Shown here: positions 23,462 to 36,000 of the stretch, one piece after another | How the letters are laid out: every line of letters starts with the position of its first letter | Position numbering within the stretch: the stretch's first letter is position 1 | Source of the DNA: Sipunculus nudus | Taxonomy: Eukaryota > Annelida > Sipuncula > Golfingiida > Sipunculidae | Direction: 5' to 3' | NCBI GenBank assembly: GCA_026874595.1 | Contig: CM049309.1 | Span: forward strand, 72,648,426-72,712,425 | DNA length: 64,000 nucleotides | Position numbers and translations under genes: made by a program | Notes under the pieces: model-generated | What the model saw: only the letters and a program-made list of their open reading frames with translations | What the model was told of the DNA's origin: nothing | The model's database searches: none

Positions 23462-25160
23462 TTTATTAAGCCTTCAGAAGAAAAGTACATGACCATAAAA
23501 CACAACAAAATATAAAGTAATAAGAACAGTAAAACCACAGATAAGACACAGTATTATACATAAAATCAATATATTAAAATGGCGTCAGAAGCATGTTTAA
23601 GATATTTTTATTATAAGGGGCGTGGCTGACCAATAACTGCCGAACGGTATCTGACATTCCATCTTTGACATCATATTTCAATTCCTTTTTTTACCCTTTG
23701 CTTGTACTCCTTATCAAAAATATATTTGAGAAAACATATACCATATTTCAAACACGTTTCTTTTGATCTTGCAATGAGATCAGAATGACCACTCAGTTTG
23801 CCACAAGCATGTATATTCAGTAAATATGTATAAAAAGGCCTGGCGCGAGAGTTATTACTAAAGATGGCGCATGTTAAATCAAGACCATTCAATTCAACTG
23901 TTTTTTGTATCCTACATACATTCAGTGCTTTCAAAATGGGAGAACTTTTGCAATATTTAAATAAACCAATACCGACCTTTAGTAGTTGTGACTGTAACTT
24001 TTCCGTTTTCGTTAAAGATTGTTTACTGACATATATGGCACTGGTGCCATATGTCAGCACAGGCCTAATAGCTGTTTTCCACACATATGATAAAGAATCA
24101 ACATCGCTTACAAAATTTGAGAAACCAGCTCCTTGAAGAGAATAAAATGCCCTCCTGCATGCATTTATGCGGTCATCGATATGCTCCTTAGGATTAGAAT
24201 TTGACAAAATAACACCAAGATATCTCACACTTTTGCATTACTTTAGCTTAACACCATCAAGTCGCCATTCAGGGTGAGGTTCTAGTGTACACTGCCCAAA
24301 AATGACACACTCGTTTTTTTGTGGATTAAACCTAAGACCATGTTGTGTTATATACGCATCAGCTAAATCAATCATCTTTTGTAAACCAGAGGCAGTCAAA
24401 CTTGCTAACATGAGATCGTCAGCATAACAGAATACATTGTAAGATACATTATTAATCTTTATGCCACCTGTAAAATTCGATAATGCGTTGATCAAATCCT
24501 GATAGAATAAATTAAAGAGAAAAGGGGAGGTTCGTCCTCCCTGACGTGTGCCCTTGGTAATTTTTATTGCCTCACTCAGCTGTGAACCCCATTTAATTTG
24601 AACTGTTATTGATTTATACCAGTTCACAATCAGTACCCAGCAGTGATCAGGTATAACATTCATAGCTTTCTTAAACAAAATAGCATGTGATACAGCATCA
24701 AACGCACCCTCTGCATCTAATGAACATGTATATAGAGGGGAGAACCACGCTTGGAACAATACGTTATGACATCATTAGCTAGGGAGGAGGCCATATTCGT
24801 ACCTCTCCCTGCAACGAATCCGAATTGCAAATCACTAGATTCGTGGAATCCAGACACATCCAGTATATATAATTCCATAATTTTTTATATCATACACGAG
24901 ATTGTAATAGGTCGATAATTTCTTGGTATAGTAGGATCTAGTGTTGTTTTTTAAAGTAAAAGTACCAATAACCCTTGATAAAAACAACCTGGCACAACGC
25001 AATATCTGATACACAGAGTAAACATTGTACTAAGATAATTAATAATTCTAGATTGAATAGCATGCTTAAAATGTCCAGATACAATACCATCCCTACCTGG
25101 CGAGCATCCAGATTTAAGTTTTTTAATGTAACTAATTAATCATAGATTCAGTTATAACTT
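23431..25160 (-). pseudogene. Decayed non-LTR retrotransposon reverse transcriptase
   Basis: Reading the minus strand downwards, the fragment shows a PRNYRPIT-like block near 24915, GF(V)AGRGTNMAS near 24800, the palm motif LDAEGAFDAVSH near 24715, TRQGGRTSPFLFNLF near 24530, the catalytic FCYADDLM near 24420, and RYLGVILSNSNPKEHIDDRI near 24220. These are the standard non-LTR RT and thumb blocks. It is dead: an in-frame TAA at about 24240, a 2-nt frameshift near 24735, and stops upstream of 24890. The 3' end runs GGCTTAATAAAC then a (TAT)n tail at 23431-23461. No endonuclease region was seen, so it is 5'-truncated. The clade is not assigned (CR1- or I-like are possible). Confidence 0.8.
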
Positions 25161-26640
25161 TTTCAGTACAAATGAAAGAAGTAAGATGGTCATATTTTGC
25201 TTTAACGTCAGTGTGAGCATTCAAGATTACAGGATTATGAACATCAGAATCGGGTTAAAGTTATTCACTGAAAATCAGAACCTCCGGAAAACAAAAGCTT
25301 GTCATATGCAGCAAGTCCCCATACATGCTTTTAGCGTTGCCATGGCTATGCCCCCCCCCCCCCCCCCAAGGAAGGGCCAAGGAAGACACTATTAGATTTT
25401 GGCGTTGATCCAGCATCTTATCCGGATTCTGGAGGGTGATCAAGGAATACTCACAAATGTACAGTTTTCAATGCGCAAATGAACCCGGGAATATGGACAA
25501 AATAAGTAAATGCACGGAAGGTATAGCCTCATGCGCCGCGCATTGTGGCCTGGCAACCTGATCAGGTCACGATCGAGCGCCCAGCCACCGGGAGTGACGG
25601 TGTCCAGTGTGTTCCCAGAGTGTTTTTGAAATTGTGCTCCCATGGCTGAGGCATGTATCCGTTTAGATGGATGCAGATTTCTAGTTCTAAATGGCTGTGT
25701 ACCTTTGAAGATGCATATGCGATGCTTTGAATATACAGTCCAGTGGGAAGTTATGATTTGCTGTTCCTTTTTAACCAAGCCCAGTCAAATGATCGCTTCA
25801 TCTTTAAATCTATCCCTGAATTGACAAAGTGTATTGCGGCACAGTGTATCTATCGGACCTTTCCCAAAAATGACACAGGACTGATGCCAATTTACCAGGA
25901 ATTCCGCCCTGTTCACTGATATGCGCACACAGGCATATATGCATACAGACACACGGATTTCATAACTACAACATATCAGTTTTACGCATATACACATATA
26001 CGCGCACATGTGTTTAAACTGTGATGTTCTATTTGTGTGAGAAATCAGGGTTCTCGAAATAGTGTAGACTGGCCCAGTCAATGAAATCGGTCTGACAGAT
26101 ATATCAAACGGCTCTCACTATGTCGCACTTAGTGCCGGTACTGCTACCACGCGGCAACTTACATAACTAATTACTCTCTCTGACCCTCTTATTTCATCGA
26201 CTGGTAAACTTGGGCCGTTCCGGACAGTCAGCGCCACACATCACCGCCTCGCTGAACTAAGGTCTTCCCAGTGACGTAAGGAGTAATTATAGTGGTCTTC
26301 CCAGAATCTTTTTTTTTTTCAAAACCAACATGGTTAATTCAGTAACCGCCTATTGTGGGCTTCCAGCTTGCTATATATCTATTCCAATTTTATCAGACTT
26401 AATATGTTTAGGTCCTCGGCTATTAGAGTACGGCAAGATTTTTAACACTATATATAATCCTCAGCCTCAGTGAATCAGTGTCACTGTTTATCAGACCATT
26501 GCTTATCGTAGCAGGCGGGTTTTAAAATGTGTCTCCAACTCAGCCAATCAGCGTGAGATATTCAGATCCACACTCTGCGAACGCAGTCACCGGCTGACTG
26601 AAACGATCACGACGTTCAGCGTTTTGGCAACTCAACAGTG
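25161..26640. other. Intergenic, no gene confirmed
   Basis: C17 run at 25351-25367. Unrecognised short ORFs (for example 25642-25824 plus, 25785-26081 minus) show no domain, signal or conserved motif that I can name. Confidence 0.35.
25351..25367. repeat. Poly-C tract (17 nt)
   Basis: Seventeen C in a row. Confidence 0.9.
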
Positions 26641-26651
26641 GCAACACTTTC

Positions 26652-26885
26652 ATGTGTAACTTGAACACTAACAAATACACAGTACAAAGTCGATGCGACC
26701 TTGTCTACAATACACTTAAATTTACCCATGGACCGTATGTTCGAACAGCAGAGTCTGCAGAGATATATCATAGGACACGAAGGTCCATGTATGGACTTTC
26801 TGAAGACATGCATGATTTCAGTGCGAATGTTACCAAGCGGGTTGAGCTGTCTATTGCCTATGGGATGCTGTTAGCCTCCTCATAG
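26652..26885 (+). CDS. Hypothetical 77-aa ORF beside the foldback element
   Basis: ATG at 26652 to TAG at 26883-26885. The product contains VQSRCDLVYNTLKFTHGPYV, then RTRRSMYGLSEDMHDFSANV and TKRVELSIAYGMLLASS. Composition is even and not repeat-like, with no long homopolymers, no signal peptide and no clear membrane segment. It ends 16 bp before the Mutator-like element (7 bp before its target duplication). No family is recognised; it could be an exon of a larger gene or a chance ORF. Confidence 0.25.
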   Translation: MCNLNTNKYTVQSRCDLVYNTLKFTHGPYVRTAESAEIYHRTRRSMYGLSEDMHDFSANVTKRVELSIAYGMLLASS

Positions 26886-26892
26886 CAACGGT

Positions 26893-26901
26893 GCCATTTA
26901 C
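26893..26901. repeat. Left target-site duplication GCCATTTAC
   Basis: Identical 9-mer to 29105-29113, directly abutting the GG start of the left arm. Confidence 0.8.
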
Positions 26902-29104
26902 GGCAATAAATAAAACTCGGAAGTCGGAAGTCGGAAGCCTTCGGAAGTCGGAAGCCGTTTTATTTTTTATTAAAATTTTAAAAATAACGAACAAATCGAC
27001 AAGTTTTTGTGTTAAAACGGAAGATATAGACACCCATTTTCATACCAGAAAGTTTCAAAGATATATATCAACATATATGAAAATTAAAGCATAATTAATG
27101 CGTCGGAAGCCTCTCGGAAGTCATCCTGAAGTGACAGATGATGCTCAAAATGCATAAAACTCGGAAGTCAAGCCACAGTATACTAACCAACAACGACACG
27201 AAAAGGGTCTTGCATCAACCCAAATATTAATTTAGGTAATATTTATATATGTATTTTGAATAAAATCAAAATGTATATAAATAACAAAATAATATATAAA
27301 TTGATATTGAAATGTAAAACATGAATATAAAATACTATAATAACAAATAAAAAAAAAAAAACCCAGTATAATACAAAACGGATTTGTTTTGGTATTCTCT
27401 ATTTTTTTCATTGAACAAATACATACATGATGCAAAATATAATAACATAATAACAAGTATATTAAAATGTATACACAATGTGTTAAATAACATATATAGA
27501 TGACGATATAATTATATATTCATTCAACAGCGATATAATTTGATATTAGATTATATTATATGATAAAATATCATATAATATAAAAGTACAATATAATCAA
27601 TGTTCCTAAATTAAGTAAGACAAAGTTATATAAGTCAATATAAATTAATATATGAAATTATTAAGTTGTATATTATATGAGTATTTATATATCCATTCAT
27701 TTATATGATAATTTATCCCCTCCACCTAGCGAGTTATTTTAACAAATAAAATGGATAACAGATGGCAGAAAAGATTTTAGGTGGCGATTCCTCCTATTAG
27801 TTTGTAACTGATTACAATCTATGTAATATTTCATTACGTTACCTTAAAGGCACACGCGTTTCCTTGTTCTTATTGCCTGATCTTTAGTTAGAATAAACAT
27901 TTTATGAAGCTGTTCTTAAAATGTTTCCAAAACAGAATGTGGCTTTAAAGTGTAAAATTAAAAAAATGTTCTATGGAATCATATAAAAATGTAATATCGT
28001 TCCTACATAAATTATTTTGATTAAGCTAAAATTAAAATATAAAGATACCCTATAATTTATATCAATGTTTTTGCAACATCACATGCCTTTTTTTTTAATC
28101 TTTCACAGTTATATGTAGTTTTACATATTTTAAATTTTTGAAATATTTTGGAAGTGTTTTTATAATGTTTTATGCAAATTGTCTGTGCAATGTTCTAAAA
28201 ATGTTTCCTGATACGTTGGGTGATCAGTATTCAGCAAGCCTTGGAGAGTTATATGCGTTCCACATAAAGCATCCTAATGCTTGGATAAAATTTAGTTTCA
28301 TTTATATTGTATATAGCACCCTAATGGATAAAATACATTAGTTTTATTATTACAAAACTGAATGGACTTTTCTTACGGTTTTACCAGTTTCTGCAAGGAT
28401 GCGACAGTTTGATACTTTTTTACATTAATATAAAAATTTATGTATTTTATCAAATATTTGAATAGTATTATATATGTAAAATTATTATAATACAAATAAA
28501 TGTTGTTTAAGTTATACTTATTTTTTTATATGATATAATATTCTATTCTAAAAGAATTATTACACCATATTGATAAAATTACGAAATTTAAATTGCTTTT
28601 ATATTTTATTTATAAAAAATAACATTCATTATTAAAATATTACGTCGCGATATGATATATAATGTATTACATTTGAATGTATATTTCAACATTTATTTTT
28701 TTATATTTTATATATCATTATGTTTAATTAGTAATATACATTATGATTTTATTCAAATACATAAATATCACTTTAATCAAAATCTGGAATTATGCAAGAC
28801 TTTTTCTGTGTCATTGTCGGTTGGTGCTATGGTCTTGACTTCCGAGTTTTATGCATTTTGAGCATAATCTGACACCTCAGGATGACTTCCGAGAGGCTTC
28901 CGACGCATTAAAAATGCTTTAATTTTCATATATGGGAATATACGTTTGTGCAACTTCCTGGTTTTGCAAAGGCGGTCTATATCTTACATTTTAACACGAA
29001 AAAGTTTTGGTATGATCGTTATTTTTAACATTATACTAAAAATTAAAACGGCTTCCGACTTCCGAAGGCTTCCGACTTCCGACTTCCGAGTTTTATTTAT
29101 TGCC
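26902..29104. mobile_element. Foldback element with 271-bp TIRs and 9-bp TSD (Mutator-like)
   Basis: The left arm (26902-27172) and right arm (28834-29104) are inverted copies. The left begins GGCAATAAATAAAACTCGGA and the right ends with its complement TCCGAGTTTTATTTATTGCC. Both arms carry tandem CGGAAGT units and CGGAAGCCTCTCGGAAGTCA or its complement. The flanks repeat GCCATTTAC at 26893-26901 and 29105-29113. Very long TIRs and a 9-bp target duplication are typical of Mutator-like or foldback DNA transposons; that class is inferred. The 1.66-kb core is AT-rich without a transposase, so the element is non-autonomous. Confidence 0.82.
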
Positions 29105-29113
29105 GCCATTTAC
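29105..29113. repeat. Right target-site duplication GCCATTTAC
   Basis: Identical 9-mer to 26893-26901, directly after the CC end of the right arm. Confidence 0.8.
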
Positions 29114-30023
29114 GGATGGCCAGGCGGCCTGATATGCAAATGCGAGGGAATCGTCAGGAGCCTTGTGACGCCCTAATACGCAAATATCAGGGATTCGGAC
29201 ATTACAGGGCTTTAGTGATAAGGGCTAGAACTGAGTTACGTCGCGTCTATCGGTACACGGAATCACGTTTCATTTGAAGCATTTTATCAGTAAACATCAA
29301 TACACTAAAGCCCAGGCAGTGCTAGAAATAATGGACCATTGTATAACAGCTAAATCATTCCAATTTTTTAAATGACATTTGTGTAAATTTGAATTTAAGT
29401 GCAGACTGGATCATTTACTTGTTAACTTATTTATTATTTATTTTCAAATATTTCCTGTTTCTCAGAGCCAGAAATATACTAGTATGCCAAGGGAGCATTT
29501 GAGTGATTTGAGCGCCATCTAGTGGCAGTACAAGAAACACGTCACAATAACGTTTATATGTCTCAACCAAATGAAATACTTTATTTTTTTTTGCACAAAT
29601 CATTAAATGTAATGTTTTGTCTTTCTCCTGAGGGTTTTTTTATACAAATCATACCCCACAAAATTCCGTACACTTGCGATAAGGAAAAAACCTACCATTA
29701 TCAATTACAGTTTACCTTTTTCATACACAAAGTCCGAATCCGTGAAAAAAAAGAGGAAAAGTGGACATTCATAAGAACGTATGAATTTATATGATTGGAG
29801 AATACATATACTACCATAAATACTAAAATATACATTACCGGAATACTAAAGTAAGCCGACATCTGATTGGCTATGGTATGAATTAATATGCATATCTGCT
29901 TGAGTGTCCCTCCGCTAAGTGACAAGTTGTATTGACCAGTCGCCACGTTTGTTGAGCGTAACAACTCATCCCAGTATTTTCCTTTAAGGGTTGTTTGAAT
30001 TTTGTCTCATTTCCGTGAACAGG
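29114..30023 (+). promoter_or_regulatory. ARFGAP1: ARFGAP1 5' flank / probable promoter and 5' UTR
   Basis: The region upstream of the ARFGAP1 ATG. CTGATTGGCT (ATTGG at 29866-29870) is an inverted CCAAT box about 155 bp upstream. No TATA box is evident. CCGTGAACAG immediately before G-ATG could be a splice acceptor, so the true first exon may lie further upstream. The transcription start is not determinable here. Confidence 0.35.
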
Positions 30024-30083
30024 ATGGCGAGTCCAAGGACTCGGAGGGTTCTGAAGGAGCAGAAGGTCAAGGATGAGAACAAT
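30024..30083 (+). CDS. ARFGAP1: ARFGAP1 exon 1 (residues 1-20)
   Basis: ATG in the context ACAGGATGGCG; encodes [20 protein letters not shown], the recognisable ArfGAP1 N-terminus. Donor GTGGGT, phase 0. Confidence 0.9.
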
Positions 30084-33000
30084 GTGGGTTATTTTACATT
30101 ACAAAGATTCATGCTTGTACATCTTCTAGCCTGTAACGGTGTCAGACACCGGAATGAATGGGGGTGGACAGTATCTTGTCAGGGTCCGCCTAAACACCCA
30201 AAACACCAGTGTTTTGGGTACGTGTAACGAAACACCCTTTTAAATTCGAATTTGAAGCAAAACACTGGCATTGGTTAATAAATTATCATCTGTTGCATAT
30301 GTAATTGCAGAATTGTGCCACTACTCTTTAAAATAAAAAAAAAAAAGAAATAGTGTTTTGTACAACTGACAGGTGCTCTGCTTGTTTGCGACTTGCGCCA
30401 CTTGGGGGCAGCATCATAGCTGGCATAAACGGCTGCCGTGTCCACCGTTGAACCAACTACGGCACGAAAAACTCGTTTTTATCTTTATTTCATAAATTTA
30501 AAACACAAAATTGCAGAGATATATTCATCAGATGATTATTTATCGATTGGTGTTACGTTTTGGGTTCAGATTTGAAGTTATGTGGGTGTTTTGTGGTGTT
30601 TCGTCACAGATACCCAAAACACCGGTGTTTTGGGTGTTTAGGAGGACCGTCTTGTCATAACATTAACAGAAAATATCAGAAGGGTATAGGAGTATTATAC
30701 GCTGTTGAACATCAGGGGCTGAAAAAAACAAGTGAACTAACATTTTAATGCAGGAAAATGTGGGTTCTATGCGTGACAGACACTCAACTAGTTAACTGGT
30801 TAACCCACATTTTTATTTTTTACAAAAATTAAAATCCCACATTTTTCCCTGTGAACCCACATTTATTTTCTGCAAAGTAAACCAGCTTTTGCAGTTTTGG
30901 TATTTTTGTCAATGATGTCATGCAAAACATCAAGAAAAATAAGTCAAAGATGTGATGGTATTTTTATTGCATATTCCTAACTTATAAAATACTATTATAT
31001 CAGTTAGGCTTAAAAAAAAAGGTCTTCATTTCCGATTACATGCCAGAGAAAAATAGGGTAGGTAGGTCGGGAATTTTTTAAAAAATTATTTTATTCAGTT
31101 TTTGCGACATATTTTCAGAATAAAATGGTAAATAGAATTATGTTTATGCATATCTGTGCCAATCCGTGTACTGTATGATCAAATATTGACCCATTAGAAC
31201 CATTTTCTCTTGGAGAAATAGTTGTTTGTTATCTCTTATAAGAAGTGAAGCGAAGTAACTCTCTAGGAATAATCAGCTGGTCGCTGACAAATAATTAAAG
31301 TTGGCGATCAGGCAGGTTTACCTAATTCTTAGGCTAACATAAGCGGCTGGCCATTCATTCCCCCTCAGAAATTGCGAAATGACACTGTTGAACCATGATG
31401 TAGTACGCATGCATTAAGTTGGGGGGAAATAAAGTGATCATAACATCTGTATATTTGTTTAAAATAAGATATGTACATCAGCAATCCACCGGTGTCAAAT
31501 TTGACATCGCAGTTATGAATATGCTCTTATCATTTACCGCCGTTATATAAAATAAATATCGCCAAAAATGAATGATCACCACGTGTTACCCAGGTCTTGC
31601 CTTTTGAAAAAGGCACGGGAGTGAAAAATCACTCCCCTCATAGAGTTAAGGCGAGTGGTTTACTCGCCTTAAAAATTAAAGAGTCAAAATTTCCCCTCTT
31701 ATTCATGAATATATCATTATATAGTTCAGTAGGGTATAATTTACCTTTCTGTGCAGTAACAGGTGAAAAGTGTTTACCCATAAGGTCAACAGATTAACTT
31801 ATATTGTAATATATAACTAATAACCATAATTTAAATGTTTACAAAAAAAATTCCATGATCATTTACTAACAGCATAATTTGTATTTTTATACACTAATAA
31901 CTAAAATATTTTGGTTGTGATGGCATTATTACACATATATTTCAGAATACATTATTCAAAATTAAATATTTACAAACAAATATTTATTTGAGATATTTTT
32001 GTTGAAGTTGGGCCGCATGAAATCTCATCAACTGATGAGTCCCGGGGATACTTCAGTTAATTGGCCCTTTAACATATACGAAAAGTCTTAACAAATAAAA
32101 AGATAAGAAAGAAATTATTATAGGGAGAGGAGAAGATAATACCATAAGTGTTGAATTATAGGTATATCAAATGGTATATGAATCGACATGTATGGCCTCT
32201 GTGCTAAATCTTTATTATTTAGTAGGTTTGACGGAAAAACACGTGCCAATGTCGATCTGTTCATTCTTCTTCTTGGTTCAATAAAAAAGTCGATGATACA
32301 GTCAATAAAATACAAAATATATATATATTTTTAAAAATCTGTACGAATATTGCATCTAGTACCTGAACACTTCTAATAAAATCAACTGTTTCCCGTTTGT
32401 TAATCTAAATAAAGATATCAGATAGCCGCGTCAAAGTGTACATTTTTTCGTGGTGCCATGTGTCAGTTGACCATCGCAAAAAACCCGTATTATCAGTTCA
32501 TATATCGTTCGACAAATGTCAACTGCAGAAACTGCCAAGCTTCATTTCAGAAAACAATAATTATAAATAGACCTAACTTGCGCTTTGAGCGGGCCTAACA
32601 TGTTTTGCAACTTGCTCTTCAACGGCGGGAATTCATGTCACATACTGACATAGGGCCTAACTGCAGAAAGTGTCGGTTGCGTGAACATACAACAGGTCAC
32701 AGAAGTCACGGGACGACAAAGGCTTGCACATGCGAATATTGACGTGAGGGAATTCCTATTCAAATTAAGGCATGTGACAAATGTATCCAGTAGCGCCCGA
32801 GAAAGTTCTGAATATTATAAAGAACATAAGACATGCGCAGAAAACAATTGAGTAGGCCTAATGACGATCTCCGTCTAGACCAGACGCAGTCATGGATTCC
32901 GCAGTTGTGGCAGCGTGTAAGATTATTCGCACGACAAAGACAAGAAATTAACAAAATTCACTTTAAGTTGTCACGTTTTCATATGTCATAAAAGTTTTGG

Positions 33001-36000
33001 ACTGAAGAGAATCTGTGACGGTCGGAAGTGACAGTTCCGGTTAAAATCGGTTCTTCTGTTAACAGATATTCCATTGTAATTGAAGCCGGACTTGCGGTCA
33101 ATGTATATAATTCTTAATTATAATTTTGACTCGCATGTTTCTTCATTGAATATTACAAAAATTTAAACAAATTCATACAGATTTCAAGGCACCAGGGGAC
33201 ATTTCGTCAAGTTGAAGTCGATACCCTCTCAGCTGGTCAGGCGGTTCCATCAAGCAAACAAATCGTCCAGCAAACAACATGTCTTGCATCAAAATACCGG
33301 GAGGTTGTTCAATACGTGTAACGGCACTGCTTGGCTGCAACCGTCTTCTAATTCAAGTACCCGTACCTGCCCAACTCTGGACTTCCAGCCAATCGTTTGA
33401 GATCCGAAAAAAAATTTTGGAAGGCTCTAAATGCCAGGAGAGCGATTATTAGCTCTCCTAAAGTCTGTTTTAGGCGAGCGATGGCGCGCGGGAGCGATCG
33501 CTCGCCTCAAAAGGCAAGGCCTGGTTACCGCCAAATTTGCGTTTAACTTTTTCGTTAAATGACCGGCCAACGTTCATTAAATCGTTCGTTTTTACTCCTG
33601 CCAGCGCCCGAGCGCTGGTTCAGGTGATCATTGACAGTACAAATATGGGTACATATGTACCCGAATAGGTTACCACGTTTACATACAGTGACGAAACGTC
33701 ATGTCATTGGTTCATTTCAACTCATTTGCATAGCCGAAGATGGCACTCACTTCCGAATATTGCCGACTAGCGACCGTGCATATAAGCGGGCCATTAATGA
33801 AGCCTTACGGAAGATGCAAATTTTCGGGGCTTAGGGCAAATTTGAACGTTCTCGAATCAGTTCTCAGACGGGTCTCGGCTATCAGACATTTGCGGAGGAG
33901 GCCACGTTCATAGCTTGAAAGAAGCTGCTTATTTCTCCAGTGGAACACTTTTAATATTTATCTGCTTCCTATAAATTAAAAAAAGTTGTTGTGCAGAACT
34001 ACGTTTCTAAGCTGACGAACCCGCTTATGAATATGACCGTCCACACACCGTTTTCGCGGGTATATTTGAACTGTCAGTGACGATCTCAGAACATCGTAAT
34101 TTGTATCTGTATGACAGATTAAAGTTGTCGACATGAAGTCGTACTTCATCTAAAAATTCCATGCACAAAACTTGACTTTTACTGGTTTGCAATCAGAATC
34201 TAAATAAAAATTTTAGGGTTGCACAGTAAATCTAGGGTCGGTCGGGTAACCGGAAATAAAGACTTTTTTTTACGCCTTACTTATATTAGTATATATATAG
34301 TAGAAGCTTGTTAGGCTTGAACCCGCAATTAAAGAAAAGAAAATGTGGGTTCACTTCATGTTTGAGCTGATCTATGAATGTTTATTGGAACCCACATTTG
34401 TTGTCTTTGTCAATGACGTCGCGTACACATATCACGTTTAAAAAAAGTCAAGAAATTATGCTTATTTTCCCTCAACAAGTTTTTCAAATGATAGGATATT
34501 GATATATTATTTATACTAGGTATAGTAGAAGCCTATTTAACGCATTAAACCCACATTTTTAAAAAACAAAAATGTGGATTCATTTGTGTTTTGGCCTCCA
34601 AAGTTCAGCCCCATACAATGCACCTTTACAGTCAGAAGCGTCCAGTTTGATGAATTCAGATTAATCCAAAGATTCTTGTAATCCTTTCCTATTTCCCAAT
34701 ATATAGATTGTCTAGGTTCACTAGCCACATGGATTTCAAGCCATTCAAACTAAGTTAATAAGAAAAGTGTATTTTTTTTTATTATAAATAAATTGTAAAT
34801 TGAAAATAGTCCCATATGTCAATGCTTGTAGTGTCAGTATAAAAGTGGGTATGTATGTACTGTCTTATAATTCTTGTGTTTATCTTTTGTTTGTTATTAC
34901 TGAGGAAGCATTGAAATGATCATTGAATTTTGTCTGCATTTACTCTTATTAAATAATGAGTCGTATTCAGCTCAGATATGATCCCACTAGATTGATAGCG
35001 ACAGACTAATTGTGACATTTTGACCATTTTATTGTAGAGACTGGAACCTATCCAGGAATGAATCTAGGCTGTAGTTTATATGTAGATTCATACAAATGTG
35101 TACTATAAACACAAGTAGGCTTTAGAGTTATTCAATATTGGCCAGTATAGAAGCCTAAATATAAATCAAGAGGATGTTGGTTCTATATTTGATCAGAAAT
35201 TTCATAGTCCATGAGCAGTGCTTACTAGTGATTGATCATGAAATTACAACTAATTCCAACACTTTTCAAAAGTAACTAATAATAAAAAATTTGTTGCTGA
35301 TATGCTGAAAAACCCTCTAGTCTAATACTAGTTAAAGGTCCATTGGACGCCCGTTGAGACCTCCAACTACTTACGCTGGAGGGATGTTTATTTGGTTCAC
35401 TGCTTATTTCACTTGAGGTTATTTTACATGAAACATGTATTCAAAGCATATTTGAGAGGTTAAAGATTTTAAGAGGATTAAAAAGGCTCATATAGCAGTC
35501 ACTTTCCATTGCCAATTACCTTAAAAGCCAGTCAGTTGTTTAACCCTTTACTGTTTATATTTATTTTAGATTTCCGACAAATTCTGACACTATTTATATT
35601 TACACTAACAGCCATATCTTTTCAAGCTTTTTTTGTATCTTTATCAAATTTTCAACAGTTCCAACTAATAATGTTTGCTGAAGATTATTAAAAATCATTG
35701 AAACTTAGAAATGATATGCAATATTTTTCTCCTGAAAGAATCTACACATATTATGGCATTTTAGTTGCCCATTTTGAGTGCTCTTTAGTGGCTTGTAAAC
35801 AGTAAAGGGTTAAACACTTTGCTGACAGCTAACCCTTACTTTTCACTCTAATCAAATAAACATATGATGACACATTTTGTAATCATCAGTAAAAGAAATC
35901 ATATTTACACAACCCTGCAAAATTGACACAGGTCACCTCCCATTAGGAGGTTCCCAATTCCGGTGTGACACACCTAAATTTTGCCCTTAGCATCTTTGAC

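Larger units (their letters stand above)
30746..34570. repeat. Divergent long inverted repeat pair (possible ~3.8-kb composite element)
   Basis: About 30750-31085 and 34190-34570 contain inverted matches: AAATGTGGGTT with a TTAATGC neighbourhood on the outer side, and AAAAAAAAGGTCTTCATTTCC against GGAAATAAAGACTTTTTTTT inside, next to GGTAGGTCGGG and GGTCGGTCGGG. The order is mirrored, as expected for eroded arms of one element, but the right arm has an extra AATGTGGGTTC copy and no target duplication was found. Confidence 0.4.

Noticed and set aside
33760-33800. TATA-like GCATATAAGCGGG with an upstream ATTTGCAT octamer as a small-RNA gene promoter
   Set aside because: No recognisable snRNA or other RNA sequence follows, and the spacing does not fit a known promoter class.
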